Of a stretch of 64,000 bases of DNA, positions 1 to 10,069 are shown one piece after another. Origin of the DNA: an uncultured Bacteroidales bacterium. Lineage in GTDB: Bacteria > Bacteroidota > Bacteroidia > Bacteroidales > P3. The notes beneath the pieces were generated by a model, which searched no databases, was not told where the DNA came from, and saw only the letters and a program-made list of their open reading frames with translations. Position numbers and translations under genes: made by a program. The DNA is taken from contig CAJOEN010000012.1 of NCBI GenBank assembly GCA_905233475.1, positions 62,001 through 126,000 of the forward strand, written 5' to 3'. Within the stretch, counting starts at the first letter, position 1. Each line of letters starts with the position of its first letter.

Positions 1-1233
1 TCAAACTTGATTGATTCTTTTTCCGAATTCAAAGAATTTAAAAACATCGACAGAGAGACGTTGATGCGCATATTGGAAGACGTATTCCGCAGTGCCCTTA
101 CAAAACGTTACGGCACCGACGAGAATTTCGACATAATCGTGAATATCGACAAGGGAGACCTTGAGATTTTCCGTAACCGAGAAATTGTTGAGGACGGACA
201 GGTGAAAGACGACAAAACGCAGATAGCCTACTCCGAGGCAATAAAAATAGAGGCCGACTTCGAAGTTGGTGAAGAACTTTCGGAACGCATAAGCATGAGG
301 GACTTCGGTCGTCGTGAGATACTGGCCATACGCCAAAATCTGGTGGCCAAAGTGCAGGACTACGAACGCACCACCGTTTATCAGAAATACAAAGAAAAAG
401 TTGGACAAATAATTGTTGGAGAGGTATATCAGGTTTGGAACCGCGAAATACTTGTGCAGGACGAAGAGAAAATAGAACTTACATTGCCAAAATCGGAACA
501 AATACCCTCCGACCGCTACCGCAAAGGCGACACAATCCGTGCCGTGGTGCTTAAAGTGGAACCGAAAAACAACAACCTTGTAATAACAATATCGCGCACA
601 TCGCCGGTATTCCTCGAACGCCTTATGGAAGCCGAAGTGCCCGAAATTTACGACGGACTTATAACCATACGCAAGATAGTGCGTGAACCGGGCGAAAAAG
701 CCAAAGTCGCAGTGGAATCCTACGACGACCGCATAGACCCCGTAGGCTCATGCGTGGGAATGAAAGGCGGACGCATACACGGCATTGTACGCGAACTGCG
801 CAACGAGAACATCGACGTCATCAACTTTACATCCAACCCCGAACTATATGTGCAACGCGCGCTGAACCCGGCCAAAGTTACTTCAATCAAAATTCTTGAA
901 GACGAGAAGAAAGCCGAAGTATTCATGCGCTCCGAGGACGTGTCGCTGGCCATAGGAAAAGGCGGACACAACATCAAATTGGCAAGCAAACTTACCGGCT
1001 ACGAAATCAACGTTTACCGTGCCGACGACGAAGGCTACGAAGAGGATGTGGATTTGCAGGAATTCTCCGACGAGATAGAACAGTGGATTATCGACGAGTT
1101 TAACCGCATTGGTTGCGACACAGCAAAAAGCGTACTCGCCATAACACCAGAGGAACTGTTGCAGCGCACCGACCTTGAAGAGGAAACCATCAACAACGTC
1201 ATCCAGATTCTCAAAGCCGAATTTGAAAAATAA
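1..1233 (+). CDS. nusA: Transcription termination/antitermination factor NusA (5' end outside window)
   Basis: NusA binds RNA polymerase and nascent RNA and controls pausing, termination and antitermination. The frame is open from base 1, and the first residues (SNLIDSFSEFKEFKNIDR) match the family just after its usual start, so roughly ten codons are missing upstream; the in-frame TTG at base 7 is unlikely to be the real start. Visible regions are the N-terminal polymerase-binding domain (to about residue 130), an S1 domain (about 135-200, around VGQIIVGEVYQVWNREILV), and two KH domains carrying GSCVGMKGGRIHGI and AIGKGGHNIKLA. The end is acidic, with a helix-hairpin-like tail. It lies 71 bp upstream of infB on the same strand, the conserved nusA-infB order. 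Confidence 0.96.
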   Translation, partial: SNLIDSFSEFKEFKNIDRETLMRILEDVFRSALTKRYGTDENFDIIVNIDKGDLEIFRNREIVEDGQVKDDKTQIAYSEAIKIEADFEVGEELSERISMRDFGRREILAIRQNLVAKVQDYERTTVYQKYKEKVGQIIVGEVYQVWNREILVQDEEKIELTLPKSEQIPSDRYRKGDTIRAVVLKVEPKNNNLVITISRTSPVFLERLMEAEVPEIYDGLITIRKIVREPGEKAKVAVESYDDRIDPVGSCVGMKGGRIHGIVRELRNENIDVINFTSNPELYVQRALNPAKVTSIKILEDEKKAEVFMRSEDVSLAIGKGGHNIKLASKLTGYEINVYRADDEGYEEDVDLQEFSDEIEQWIIDEFNRIGCDTAKSVLAITPEELLQRTDLEEETINNVIQILKAEFEK

Positions 1234-1294
1234 CGGCAGATTGAACGAAATACGAATCAGATAAAAAGTGCAGGTTTAATAGTTTTAAAAAGCA

Positions 1295-1300
1295 AGGAGG
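1295..1300 (+). promoter_or_regulatory. Shine-Dalgarno sequence of infB
   Basis: A perfect AGGAGG lies 4 bases before the infB ATG at 1305. Most starts in this window lack any purine-rich ribosome binding site, as expected for Bacteroidota, so this site stands out and fixes the infB start. Confidence 0.7.
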
Positions 1301-1304
1301 AACA

Positions 1305-4262
1305 ATGTCAGAAGAAACAAAAAGCATAAGATTAAGCAAAGCAGCAAAGGAATTCAACATTGGCGTAACCACAGCCGTTGAGTTTCTTGCCAAAAAAGGT
1401 CATACCATTGATAATAACCCCAACACAAGAATTTCGGAAGAGTTGTACGACTTGCTTTCCAAAAACTTTCAAAAGGAACGCGAAGTAAAGAAAAACGCCG
1501 ACAAAATACAGATTATGACACCGGTGAAGAACTCCGTTGTGGAAATGGACAAGGAAACTGTTACCGAATCCACAGAAACATCGGGCGATGATTCGGAAAT
1601 CATAATCAAAAACTTCAATGACAAACCGGAGGCGAAATCCGAAAAGCCTGCACTTGAACAACCTGCCGACACCGAAAAGGAAATCAGCAAAACAGAAAAT
1701 AAGTCCGAGAAAAAGGAGAAAAAGAAATCTGTTGAAAAACCGGAGGAAAAGCCAGCGGAAGACGAAAAGGTAATAGAAGAGGAAAAAGAAGAGGATTCAA
1801 AGTTCGAGCCTAAGGTCATTGCTCCAGCCGAATCGGGTACGGGACTTGCCGTGAAAGTCATAGACCAGATAGACCTCAATTCTATCAACGACAAAAACCG
1901 TCCGGCAAAGAAAACCAAAGAACAGAAGGAGAAAGACCGCAAAGAACGTCGCAAGAGCAGGGAGGCAAAAATAGAAACGGTTATACCGGCACCAGAACCC
2001 ACACCTCAAACAGAAGTTCCGGCCGAGGCAACAGCAAATGAACCGGAAAACGTGGCTCCACAGCCAAAAGAGACCGAGACCATAAAAACGGTGGCACCAA
2101 AACTCGAAGGACCCAAAATACTCGGAACCATAGACCTGCCTATTGCCGAAAGGACAAAACCATCTAAAAAAGACGAGAACTCGCGCAAGAAAAAACGCAA
2201 ACGTATAGGCGAAGGACCGGTTGATATTAACAATCCGAGCAACCAAGGAAACGGAAGTCCAAAGAAAAAGGAAAACCGTCAGGAGCAACCAACGGAAAAA
2301 AGCAGTGGAAAAAAACGCGACAAAAAAGCAAAAGCCTCGAAACAACCCGTTGCAATCGACGAGAAAGAAATAGAAAAGCAGATACACGACAACCTCGCCC
2401 GTCTGGCTCCGCTCGGCAAATCGAAGACTTCGAAGCACCGCAGGGAAAAACGAAAGAAAATACAGGACAAAATCGAAGGCCAGCAAATGATGGAGGACGA
2501 AAGCAGAAACGTCCTCAAGGTAACCGAATTCGTTACCGCCAACGATCTCGCCACAATGATGAACAAACCTGTAAACGAAATCATCTCTACCTGTTTTATG
2601 GTGGGAATACCAATCTCCATAAACCAGCGTCTTGGTGCCGAAACAATACAGCTCATCGCCGACGAGTTCGGATTCCAGATAAATTTCGTGAGTGCCGACG
2701 TTGTTGAGGCCATCAACGAAATAGAGGAAACGGATAGCGATGCCGACCTTGTGCCGCGTAACCCCATCGTTACCGTAATGGGACACGTCGATCACGGTAA
2801 AACATCGTTGCTCGACTACATTCGCAAATCCAACGTTATAGCAGGCGAGGCTGGAGGTATAACACAGCATATCGGAGCCTATGAGGTTGCAATGCCCGAC
2901 GGACGTAAGATAACATTCCTCGATACCCCAGGCCACGAAGCGTTTACGGCAATGCGTGCCCGCGGAGCAAGTATCACCGACATAGCAATCATAGTAATTG
3001 CAGCCGACGACAAAGTTATGCCCCAAACCGTTGAAGCTATTAACCACGCACAGGCCGCAAATGTACCTATAGTATTTGCTATCAATAAAATAGATAAACC
3101 CGGTGCCGACCCCGACCGCATAAAGACCGAGCTTGCCAACATGAACCTGCTCGTGGAAGAATGGGGCGGCAAATACCAAAGTCAGGACATCGCCGCCAAA
3201 AAAGGTATAAATATCGACCTGCTGTTGGAAAAAGTTCTGCTCGAAGCCGAAATGCTTGAGCTGAAAGCTAATCCCAACAAACGCGCCAAAGGAACAATCA
3301 TCGAGTCGTCGCTCGACAAAGGACGCGGATATGTGGCCAAGATATTAGTGCAGGACGGCACAATACGTCAGGGCGACCCTGTTCTTGCAGGAAGCCATTT
3401 CGGACGTGTGAAAGCCATGTACAACGAACGCAACCAGATTGTGAAAGAGGCAGGTCCCTCAACTCCGGTGTTGCTTTTGGGATTGGACGGCGCACCACAG
3501 GCTGGTGACACTTTCAACGTTATGGAAAACGAGAAAGAAGCCAAGGATATAGCTTCCAAACGTTTACAACTGCAACGCGAACAGGGTATTCGCACACAAA
3601 AACACATCACCCTCGACGAGATAGGCCGACGCATAGCCATAGGCGACTTCAAACAACTCGACCTTATAGTAAAAGGCGATGTGGACGGCTCTGTGGAAGC
3701 TCTTTCGGACTCGTTGCTCAAACTTTCCAACAACGAAGTTCAGGTGAATGTGATTCTGAAAGGCGTTGGACAAATCACAGAATCGGACGTTCAGCTGGCT
3801 GTAGCTTCAAACGCCATTATAATAGGTTTCCAAGTACGTCCGTCGCTTGCGGCACGCAAACTTGCCGAAGCCGAACAAATCGACATACGGCTGTACTCCA
3901 TAATATACACCGCTATCAACGAACTGAAAGACGCTATCGAAGGCATGCTGTCGCCCGAAATTCAGGAAAAAGTTGTTGCAAACCTCGAAGTACGCGAGAC
4001 ATTCAGAATATCAAAGGTTGGTACCATTGCAGGCTGTATCTGCCTCGACGGCAAAATCAGCAAAAATACCAGCGTGCGCGTTATCCGCGACGGCATAGTA
4101 GTTTACACCGGCAATTTGGCTTCGCTAAAACGTTTCAAAGACGAAGTAAAAGAGGTCGTTTCCGGTCAGGATTGCGGACTCAACATAGAGAATTTCAACG
4201 ACATCAAGGTCGGCGATATTATAGAAGGATACGACCAAATTGAGATAAAGAGAAAACTGTAA
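1305..4262 (+). CDS. infB: Translation initiation factor IF-2
   Basis: IF-2 is the GTPase that places initiator tRNA on the 30S subunit and promotes subunit joining. The 985-residue protein begins with an IF2N-type helical domain ([21 protein letters not shown]). A long charged Lys/Glu/Pro-rich linker follows (about 70-400), typical of the long Bacteroidota form. The G domain carries G1 GHVDHGKT near residue 493, DTPGHEAF near 539 and NKID near 594. The C-terminal half has the beta-barrel and C1/C2 domains, which bind fMet-tRNA. The start is fixed by AGGAGG four bases upstream. It follows nusA and precedes an SMR transporter gene by 29 bp, probably in the same transcript. Confidence 0.98.
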   Translation: MSEETKSIRLSKAAKEFNIGVTTAVEFLAKKGHTIDNNPNTRISEELYDLLSKNFQKEREVKKNADKIQIMTPVKNSVVEMDKETVTESTETSGDDSEIIIKNFNDKPEAKSEKPALEQPADTEKEISKTENKSEKKEKKKSVEKPEEKPAEDEKVIEEEKEEDSKFEPKVIAPAESGTGLAVKVIDQIDLNSINDKNRPAKKTKEQKEKDRKERRKSREAKIETVIPAPEPTPQTEVPAEATANEPENVAPQPKETETIKTVAPKLEGPKILGTIDLPIAERTKPSKKDENSRKKKRKRIGEGPVDINNPSNQGNGSPKKKENRQEQPTEKSSGKKRDKKAKASKQPVAIDEKEIEKQIHDNLARLAPLGKSKTSKHRREKRKKIQDKIEGQQMMEDESRNVLKVTEFVTANDLATMMNKPVNEIISTCFMVGIPISINQRLGAETIQLIADEFGFQINFVSADVVEAINEIEETDSDADLVPRNPIVTVMGHVDHGKTSLLDYIRKSNVIAGEAGGITQHIGAYEVAMPDGRKITFLDTPGHEAFTAMRARGASITDIAIIVIAADDKVMPQTVEAINHAQAANVPIVFAINKIDKPGADPDRIKTELANMNLLVEEWGGKYQSQDIAAKKGINIDLLLEKVLLEAEMLELKANPNKRAKGTIIESSLDKGRGYVAKILVQDGTIRQGDPVLAGSHFGRVKAMYNERNQIVKEAGPSTPVLLLGLDGAPQAGDTFNVMENEKEAKDIASKRLQLQREQGIRTQKHITLDEIGRRIAIGDFKQLDLIVKGDVDGSVEALSDSLLKLSNNEVQVNVILKGVGQITESDVQLAVASNAIIIGFQVRPSLAARKLAEAEQIDIRLYSIIYTAINELKDAIEGMLSPEIQEKVVANLEVRETFRISKVGTIAGCICLDGKISKNTSVRVIRDGIVVYTGNLASLKRFKDEVKEVVSGQDCGLNIENFNDIKVGDIIEGYDQIEIKRKL

Positions 4263-4291
4263 CTTTGCTGACCGCGAAACCGCTAATATAA

Positions 4292-4621
4292 ATGAATTGG
4301 ATAACTCTAATAGTAGCAGGTTTTTGCGAATGCGGTTTCACCTTTTGCTTGGGCAAAGCCAAACTTGCCACAGGGTGGGAACAGGTTTGGTGGTATGTGG
4401 GATTCGGCATTATATCTCTACTCAGCATGTACCTTTTGGCAAAAGCCACTCAGGGGCCACATTCTATCCCTGTAGGAACCGCATATCCTGTGTGGACAGG
4501 CATTGGTGCTGTGGGTACTGTGCTTTTGGGGATTTTCTTCTTTCACGAGCCGGCAAATTTCCTGAGAGTCTTTTTCATCTTTACCCTGATAGCCTTAATC
4601 ATAGGGCTGAAATTGGTTTGA
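4292..4621 (+). CDS. Small multidrug resistance (SMR) family exporter, Gdx/SugE-like
   Basis: This 109-residue inner-membrane protein has four hydrophobic segments and the SMR fold. The essential proton/cation-coupling glutamate is E13 (AGFCECGF). The segment VGTAYPVWTGIGAVG (61-75) is the signature of the SugE/Gdx branch, whose studied members export guanidinium in exchange for protons. It departs from that branch in having Phe at position 16, where studied Gdx proteins have Trp, and an insertion before VGTAY, so the substrate is uncertain. No guanidine riboswitch is recognisable upstream. It lies 29 bp after infB and converges on uvrB. Confidence 0.85.
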   Translation: MNWITLIVAGFCECGFTFCLGKAKLATGWEQVWWYVGFGIISLLSMYLLAKATQGPHSIPVGTAYPVWTGIGAVGTVLLGIFFFHEPANFLRVFFIFTLIALIIGLKLV

Positions 4622-4665
4622 GAAAACTACACTACTATAATGTGCATTCCACACTACAGAATTTT

Positions 4666-6717
4666 TCAATCTTCCAACTGTTTTTGCAATTCCCGTACAA
4701 GGTCGCGATACTTGGCGGCCTCAATGAAGTCCATCTCCTTGGCGGCTTTCTGCATATTGCGCTGGGCATCACGTAGTTCCTTCCTGATTTTTTCCTTGCT
4801 TTTTCGGTAGGCCGGACGTTGTTCGGAAGCCATGCGGAGTTCTTCTTTGGGCATTTCGTATTCGCGCTTAGTAATATTTTTGCCGTCATCGGCATATTGG
4901 CCGGCACGTTCTATAATGGAGGTCTGTCCCAGTATCGCTTCGGTGGATTTCACTATCTGCCGCGGCACTATGCCGTGTTCCTCGTTGTAGCGTATCTGCT
5001 TTTCGCGATGGCGGTTGGTCTCGTCAATGGCACGTTGCATAGAGGCGGTAATTTTGTCGCCGTACAGGATGGCTTTGCTGTGCACGTTTCTGGCGGCACG
5101 GCCTATGGTCTGTATCAACGCCCTGTCGGAACGCAGAAAACCCTCTTTGTCGGCATCGAGAATGGCCACAAGGGATACTTCAGGCAGGTCGAGACCTTCG
5201 CGAAGTAGATTTACACCAACAAGCACATCGAACACACCCATACGCAAGTCGCGCATAATCTCCACACGCTCAAGGGTGTCCACATCGGAGTGTATGTATT
5301 TGGAGCGTATTCCGAGATTAGTAAGATAACGTGTAAACTCCTCTGCCATGCGTTTTGTAAGCGTGGTAACAAGCACACGCTCGTTTTTTGCCACCACAGT
5401 GTTTATCTCGTCCAACAAATCGTCCACCTGATTTATTGCAGGGCGCACCTCCACCACGGGGTCAAGCAGACCGGTGGGACGTATAAGCTGCTCCACCACC
5501 ACGCCATCGCTCTCGTTTAGCTCGTATTCGGCAGGTGTGGCACTCACGTAGATGGTTTGGTTGCTGAGGGCGTAGAACTCCTCAAAAGTTAGCGGACGGT
5601 TGTCCAAAGCCGACGGCAGGCGGAAACCGTACTCCACAAGCACAGTCTTTCGTGAGTGGTCGCCGCCATACATGGCATGTATCTGAGGCACAGTAACATG
5701 ACTTTCGTCTATTACTATGAGAAAATCTTCGGGAAAATAGTCTATCAAACAGAAAGGGCGTGAACCCTCGCTTCGTCCGTCGAAATAGCGCGAATAATTC
5801 TCTATGCCACTGCAGTATCCCACTTCGCGAATCATTTCAAGGTCATAATTGACACGCTCCTCCAAACGCCGTGCCTCAAGGTTGCGACCTTCGGTATAAA
5901 ACTGGTCGCGCCTTTCAAACATATCGTGCTCAATCTGAAAAAGGGCTTCGGCAAGCCGTTCTTTGGAGGTGAGGAAGTTGCTTGCGGGATAGATTACAAT
6001 GTCGGTCTTTGTTTCCAAACGATGTCCTGTAAGTGGGTCGAAAGTCTCAAGGCTTTCAATTTCGTCGTCCCAAAAGGAAATGCGGTAACAGAAATCGGCG
6101 TAGGAGGGGAACACATCCACAGTGTCGCCTTTTACGCGGAAACGCCCGTTGGAGAACTCTATCTCGTTGCGGGAGTATAACGAATCCACGAGCATAAGCA
6201 AAAACTTGTCGCGTCCCAACCGTTGCCCCACTTTTAGGTATATGGTGCCTTTGGCGAACTCTTCGGGATTTCCTATGCCGTATATACACGACACGGAGCT
6301 TACAACAATAACGTCCTTGCGTCCCGACAGCAGTGCAGAGCTGGCGCGTATGCGCAGCTTGTCGAGTTCGTCATTGATTTGCAGATCCTTCTCAATATAA
6401 GTATTGGTGGCAGGAATAAAAGCCTCTGGCTGATAGTAGTCGTAATACGACACGAAATACTCCACAGCGTTGTCGGGAAAAAACTGTTTGAACTCGCCAT
6501 AAAGCTGTGCAGCGAGGGTTTTGTTGTGGCTAAGTATAAGCGTGGGCTTGTTGAGGCGTGCAATAACATTGGCTATTGTGAAAGTCTTTCCCGAACCGGT
6601 AACGCCAAGCAGCACCTGTCCCCGTTGTCCATCTAAAACACCCTGAACTAACTGTTCGATGGCCTCAGGCTGGTCGCCCATAGGCTGAAAATCCGCTACC
6701 AACTGAAAATCCGACAT
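4666..6717 (-). CDS. uvrB: UvrABC excision nuclease subunit B
   Basis: UvrB is the damage-verifying helicase-like subunit of nucleotide excision repair; it receives damaged DNA from UvrA and recruits UvrC. The protein is 683 residues, normal for the family. It carries Walker A GVTGSGKT (38-45), the YYDYYQPEAFIP beta-hairpin region that clamps DNA, the DESHV helicase motif II, and motif VI around QTIGRAARN. The C-terminal UVR domain ends the protein (FIEAAKYRDLVRELQKQLED) and binds UvrC. uvrA is not in the window. It converges with the SMR gene and has its own promoter-like sequence upstream. Confidence 0.98.
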   Translation of the reverse strand: MSDFQLVADFQPMGDQPEAIEQLVQGVLDGQRGQVLLGVTGSGKTFTIANVIARLNKPTLILSHNKTLAAQLYGEFKQFFPDNAVEYFVSYYDYYQPEAFIPATNTYIEKDLQINDELDKLRIRASSALLSGRKDVIVVSSVSCIYGIGNPEEFAKGTIYLKVGQRLGRDKFLLMLVDSLYSRNEIEFSNGRFRVKGDTVDVFPSYADFCYRISFWDDEIESLETFDPLTGHRLETKTDIVIYPASNFLTSKERLAEALFQIEHDMFERRDQFYTEGRNLEARRLEERVNYDLEMIREVGYCSGIENYSRYFDGRSEGSRPFCLIDYFPEDFLIVIDESHVTVPQIHAMYGGDHSRKTVLVEYGFRLPSALDNRPLTFEEFYALSNQTIYVSATPAEYELNESDGVVVEQLIRPTGLLDPVVEVRPAINQVDDLLDEINTVVAKNERVLVTTLTKRMAEEFTRYLTNLGIRSKYIHSDVDTLERVEIMRDLRMGVFDVLVGVNLLREGLDLPEVSLVAILDADKEGFLRSDRALIQTIGRAARNVHSKAILYGDKITASMQRAIDETNRHREKQIRYNEEHGIVPRQIVKSTEAILGQTSIIERAGQYADDGKNITKREYEMPKEELRMASEQRPAYRKSKEKIRKELRDAQRNMQKAAKEMDFIEAAKYRDLVRELQKQLED

Positions 6718-6750
6718 ATATATGCTGTTAGATTGTTTCTTTGTCTTTTA

Positions 6751-6758
6751 CAAAAATA
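6751..6758 (-). promoter_or_regulatory. Candidate -7 element for uvrB
   Basis: On the minus strand this reads TATTTTTG, matching TAnnTTTG, the Bacteroidota -7 consensus. It lies about 35 bp upstream of the uvrB ATG. No TTTG is present at the expected -33 distance, so the assignment rests on the -7 match alone. Confidence 0.4.
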
Positions 6759-6770
6759 CGCTAATCAATA

Positions 6771-6812
6771 AAAAATGTATTTGCATTCCAATGGAAATAC
6801 AAATACATTTTT
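6771..6812 (-). terminator. Hairpin terminator after the PepSY-like gene
   Basis: A perfect 13-bp inverted repeat (arms AAAAATGTATTTG at 6771-6783 and CAAATACATTTTT at 6800-6812) is followed on the minus strand by a T run. It sits between the end of the PepSY-like gene and the uvrB promoter, so it should end the upstream transcript. The A/T tracts on both sides allow bidirectional action. Confidence 0.75.
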
Positions 6813-6835
6813 GTAATTATCCGTTTTTCGGAACG

Positions 6836-7897
6836 TTACCGAATATCTTTCTCGTCAAGCGGATTGGCCAGAAGTCCGGTAAATTTGCCCACATTGTCGA
6901 AAGTCATGCGGGTGTATTTTTTACCTTTCTTGCCTTTCACTTTCTGGCTGATAACCACGTAGAAATACTGTTTGGGCTTTTTGCCCTCTTCGTTGCGGTA
7001 TTTGGAGTCGTAGTCGTAACGAACAACCTTTTCGATATTGTATTTTTCGCCTTTGAGTTTTTCGGCGAGATACTTTTGTATCGGACGCGGGTAGCGTTCG
7101 GGGGCGAGTGTGGTGCCCACCATTATCATGGAGCCATTTTCGGCCAGCACAGCGTCGAAATTAACTTTGGCGTTATTGGTAAAATAGGCTACATAATACT
7201 CGTTGTCGCGCATAACCCATTCGGGACCCGATTTAACACGGTTTGTGGGGTAGCGTTTTTCAAAATTTTTCTTCACTGCATCGGGAGGCGTTACTTTTTC
7301 AACCTCTGAGTCGATGTCGAGGTCTTTTTTCTTCTTTCCCGATTTGGAGCCGTCTTTGGATGGAGCTTCGGGAGCCTCACGCTCGTTGAGGTCGGCTTCG
7401 GGATTGTTACGTGCTATGAAGTCGCGGCGCACCACTTCGGGGTCGGGAGCGTTGGTTTTGGTAAGTTTTCCGCGAGTGTCGAAAATCAGCTCAAAATCGT
7501 CGGAACCCACGCCTTTTCGGGTGATTATCATACGGTAGTAGTTGTCTCCGCTCATCTCCTCGATATATTCAGTGGAGCGGATTTTGAAACCGGGATAATT
7601 GTCCACAAAATAGGTGTTCATTATTGTGGGGCATTCCGAAATTTCCACAACAAAGGCACTGTACTGCCATTCGCCATCGTCGGTGAAGTAGGCTTTTCCT
7701 TTTTGGCCTTCGGTGGTGAAATCGGCCACATACTGTCCCGGCTGTTCAAACCAAGCACTTACGGAATACGATGTGTAGGTGTTTTCCATAGCCAAAAGCA
7801 CCGCACGCGGCACTGCTGACTCTTTTACCTTTGTTTGGGCGTTGGTGCCCGCAGTTATTGTCATTATCGCCAATAGGGCAAAAACTATTCTTTTCAT
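6836..7897 (-). CDS. Exported PepSY-like domain protein
   Basis: The 353-residue protein starts with a signal peptide (MKRIVFALLAIMTITAGTNAQ, cleavage expected near residue 21). The rest resembles repeated PepSY-like (putative beta-lactamase-inhibitor-like) units of Bacteroidota: short alpha/beta segments in which a residue pattern such as VPRAVLLAMENTY is followed by strands like AYFTDDGEWQYS. At least two units can be seen, about 25-170 and 230-350, joined by a Lys/Glu-rich linker (about 185-225). Proteins of this type are periplasmic or surface located with no established enzymatic role; no function is proposed. It is followed by a clear terminator. Confidence 0.7.
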   Translation of the reverse strand: MKRIVFALLAIMTITAGTNAQTKVKESAVPRAVLLAMENTYTSYSVSAWFEQPGQYVADFTTEGQKGKAYFTDDGEWQYSAFVVEISECPTIMNTYFVDNYPGFKIRSTEYIEEMSGDNYYRMIITRKGVGSDDFELIFDTRGKLTKTNAPDPEVVRRDFIARNNPEADLNEREAPEAPSKDGSKSGKKKKDLDIDSEVEKVTPPDAVKKNFEKRYPTNRVKSGPEWVMRDNEYYVAYFTNNAKVNFDAVLAENGSMIMVGTTLAPERYPRPIQKYLAEKLKGEKYNIEKVVRYDYDSKYRNEEGKKPKQYFYVVISQKVKGKKGKKYTRMTFDNVGKFTGLLANPLDEKDIR

Positions 7898-7971
7898 GGT
7901 ATGTAGTTTTTAATTGGTGTTTCTTTTTTTATAAATTATATCTCAAAACGCGGAATAATTATTTTTATTGT

Positions 7972-9270
7972 TTATCTAAAAAGCACATCTTTGCGGTCGG
8001 GACTTATGGACACTGCCTTGATGGGGGTTTTTACTACATTTTCTATTTGTTTTAGGTAGTTGAGAGCATTTTGCGGAAGGTCGTTGTATGAGGTAGTTCC
8101 CTGCAAGTCGCACTGCCATCCCGGGTAGCTGTCGAATAGCGGTTTTATCTCCACTGAGTTAAACTCGAAAGGTATCTCTTGTGTTTGTTTCCCACCTATA
8201 AGGTAATTGTTGCACATTTTTATTGTCTCGAAATCGTTGAGCACATCAATTTTTGTAACCAGAAGGTCGGTAACTCCGTTGAGCATACAGGCGTATTTAA
8301 GTGCGGGTATGTCTATCCAACCGCAACGGCGTGGACGTCCTGTGGTAGAGCCGAATTCGTTGCCTTTGTTGCGCAATAAGTCGCCGTCTTCGTCGAAAAG
8401 TTCCGTAGGGAATGGGCCACTGCCAACACGTGTGCAATAGGCCTTTGTAATTCCGAATACTTTATTGATTTTGGAGGGTGCCACACCCAGTCCCGAGCAA
8501 ACCCCGGCTGTAACGGTGGTGGACGAGGTTACAAAGGGATACGACCCGAAATCTATGTCAAGCATGGAGCCCTGTGCGCCCTCGGCAAGGACGTTGAGGC
8601 CGTTGGCAAGGCATTCGTTGAGGAAATACTCACTGTTTATCAGTTTGAAATTACTCAGTGTCTCCAACGAAGCAAACCACTTGTCCTCGTACTCCTGCAG
8701 TGTCATGTTTTCTATGCGGAAGTTCTGTATGTCGAAATTAAGCATTTCGGCAATGCGTATATGTTGAAATTTCTGCAGTTCGAAACGTTCGCGGAAATCA
8801 AATTCCAAAATATCGCCCACACGCAGGCCGGTACGTGCTATCTTGTCGGTGTAGGCCGGACCAATACCTTTCAGCGTAGAGCCTATTTTTTCGTTGCCTT
8901 TGGCCTGTTCGTTGGCGGCATCAAGCAAACGGTGAGTGGGCAGTATCAGGTGTGCTTTTTTTGAGATGAAAAGGTTCTTTGTGGCATCCACGTTCTTTTT
9001 GGCGAGACCTTCTATCTCTCGTTCAAATATCACGGGATCTATCAGCACTCCATTGCCAATTACGTTTTTCTTGTCGGGATGGAACACCCCAGAAGGTATT
9101 ATATGCAAAACATGTTTAATGCCGTTGAACTCAAGGGTGTGTCCGGCATTCGGACCGCCCTGAAAGCGTGCCACGACATCGTAGTTGGGCGTAAGAACGT
9201 CCACCACTTTCCCCTTTCCTTCGTCGCCCCATTGCAGACCCAGCAATACATCAACTTTACTCATAAACAT
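7972..9270 (-). CDS. purA: Adenylosuccinate synthetase
   Basis: PurA makes adenylosuccinate from IMP, aspartate and GTP, the committed step to AMP. The 432-residue protein has the P-loop-like GDEGKGK (15-21), the IMP-binding region GGPNAGHTL, and the conserved GSTTGRPRRCGWID segment. The length is normal. An in-frame ATG at 9264 (MSKVDVLLG) fits the family start slightly better than the first ATG at 9270. It stands alone between the PepSY-like gene (74 bp downstream) and an unknown gene (180 bp upstream). Confidence 0.98.
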   Translation of the reverse strand: MFMSKVDVLLGLQWGDEGKGKVVDVLTPNYDVVARFQGGPNAGHTLEFNGIKHVLHIIPSGVFHPDKKNVIGNGVLIDPVIFEREIEGLAKKNVDATKNLFISKKAHLILPTHRLLDAANEQAKGNEKIGSTLKGIGPAYTDKIARTGLRVGDILEFDFRERFELQKFQHIRIAEMLNFDIQNFRIENMTLQEYEDKWFASLETLSNFKLINSEYFLNECLANGLNVLAEGAQGSMLDIDFGSYPFVTSSTTVTAGVCSGLGVAPSKINKVFGITKAYCTRVGSGPFPTELFDEDGDLLRNKGNEFGSTTGRPRRCGWIDIPALKYACMLNGVTDLLVTKIDVLNDFETIKMCNNYLIGGKQTQEIPFEFNSVEIKPLFDSYPGWQCDLQGTTSYNDLPQNALNYLKQIENVVKTPIKAVSISPDRKDVLFR

Positions 9271-9450
9271 TTATTTCTTTTATACGCATAAATCGCTCAT
9301 TGATAATGATATATCGAAAACAATTCGTCTTTTTTGCGTTGTCAATACAAATTGCGAAATTAACAATTTTATCGGACTTTTTGAACAAAAAAATCCAAAA
9401 GATATTATTTTTTTATTGTTAATTTTTATAACTTATTTATTTTTAATGGG

Positions 9451-10065
9451 TTATCTTTTGTCTCTCTGCTGTTTGAACCACTCCACAAAATCGGGAAATT
9501 CGGCGAGTGGCAAAAAGCCTTCGTCTTTGGGTTTTTCGGGCTTGGGGCAAATTTCGAGGTATCCCACAAGGGTAGCGCAATCGAACTCGCCTATCATGGC
9601 CTCGAGAGTTACGTAAGTACCCACAAGCATATCTTCATTGTCGTTGTCGGCGCCATCGAAAGCCACACGCAGTCCGAGAATGTCGGGCTCCTCCTCGCTC
9701 TCGAGTTGCATGAAATACATCTTCTTGGTGTCGAAAAGGTATTGGTCGAAACGTACTTTGCAGTCGTCGCCGCAAGGCTGTTTGAAAGGTACAAATTCCC
9801 ACCAGTCGAGGTCGGGGGCTTCGTCGGTGAGTTTGAGTAGCGGCTCAAAAAGTTCGGTGTCGCCTTCGGCTGTAAACACCACCCTTCGACCGTTGGCCGA
9901 CGGCTCACTGATTTCGAACGTCAATCCCCCGCAATAGTTCTCAAGCTGTTGTTGCATGGTGTTGAGCAGGCGGTTTTGCGTTTCTTCGTCGTACTCCGAA
10001 AGCATTGTCAGCTGTTCGTTGTTTTCATCAAACCATTTCCAAAAGGGTTCTGTGTCGTAGGTCAT
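9451..10065 (-). CDS. Hypothetical protein
   Basis: This 204-residue acidic, soluble-looking protein has no signal peptide and no membrane segment. It opens with FWKWFDENNEQL and closes with FPDFVEWFKQQRD. In between it has a pattern LTFEISEPSANGRRVVFTAEGD and a Trp-rich stretch (PDLDWWEFVPF). I recognise the style of a conserved bacterial family of unknown function but cannot name it. It begins 4 bp after the stop of the DUF4105 gene on the same strand, so the two are almost certainly translated from one transcript. Confidence 0.75.
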   Translation of the reverse strand: MTYDTEPFWKWFDENNEQLTMLSEYDEETQNRLLNTMQQQLENYCGGLTFEISEPSANGRRVVFTAEGDTELFEPLLKLTDEAPDLDWWEFVPFKQPCGDDCKVRFDQYLFDTKKMYFMQLESEEEPDILGLRVAFDGADNDNEDMLVGTYVTLEAMIGEFDCATLVGYLEICPKPEKPKDEGFLPLAEFPDFVEWFKQQRDKR

Positions 10066-10069
10066 ATTG

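Noticed and set aside
1797-3179. 460-codon frame opposite infB
   Set aside because: Overlaps the whole linker and G domain of IF-2 and has shadow composition.
4263-4291. Guanidine riboswitch before the SMR gene
   Set aside because: The 29-bp gap is too short for any known guanidine aptamer.
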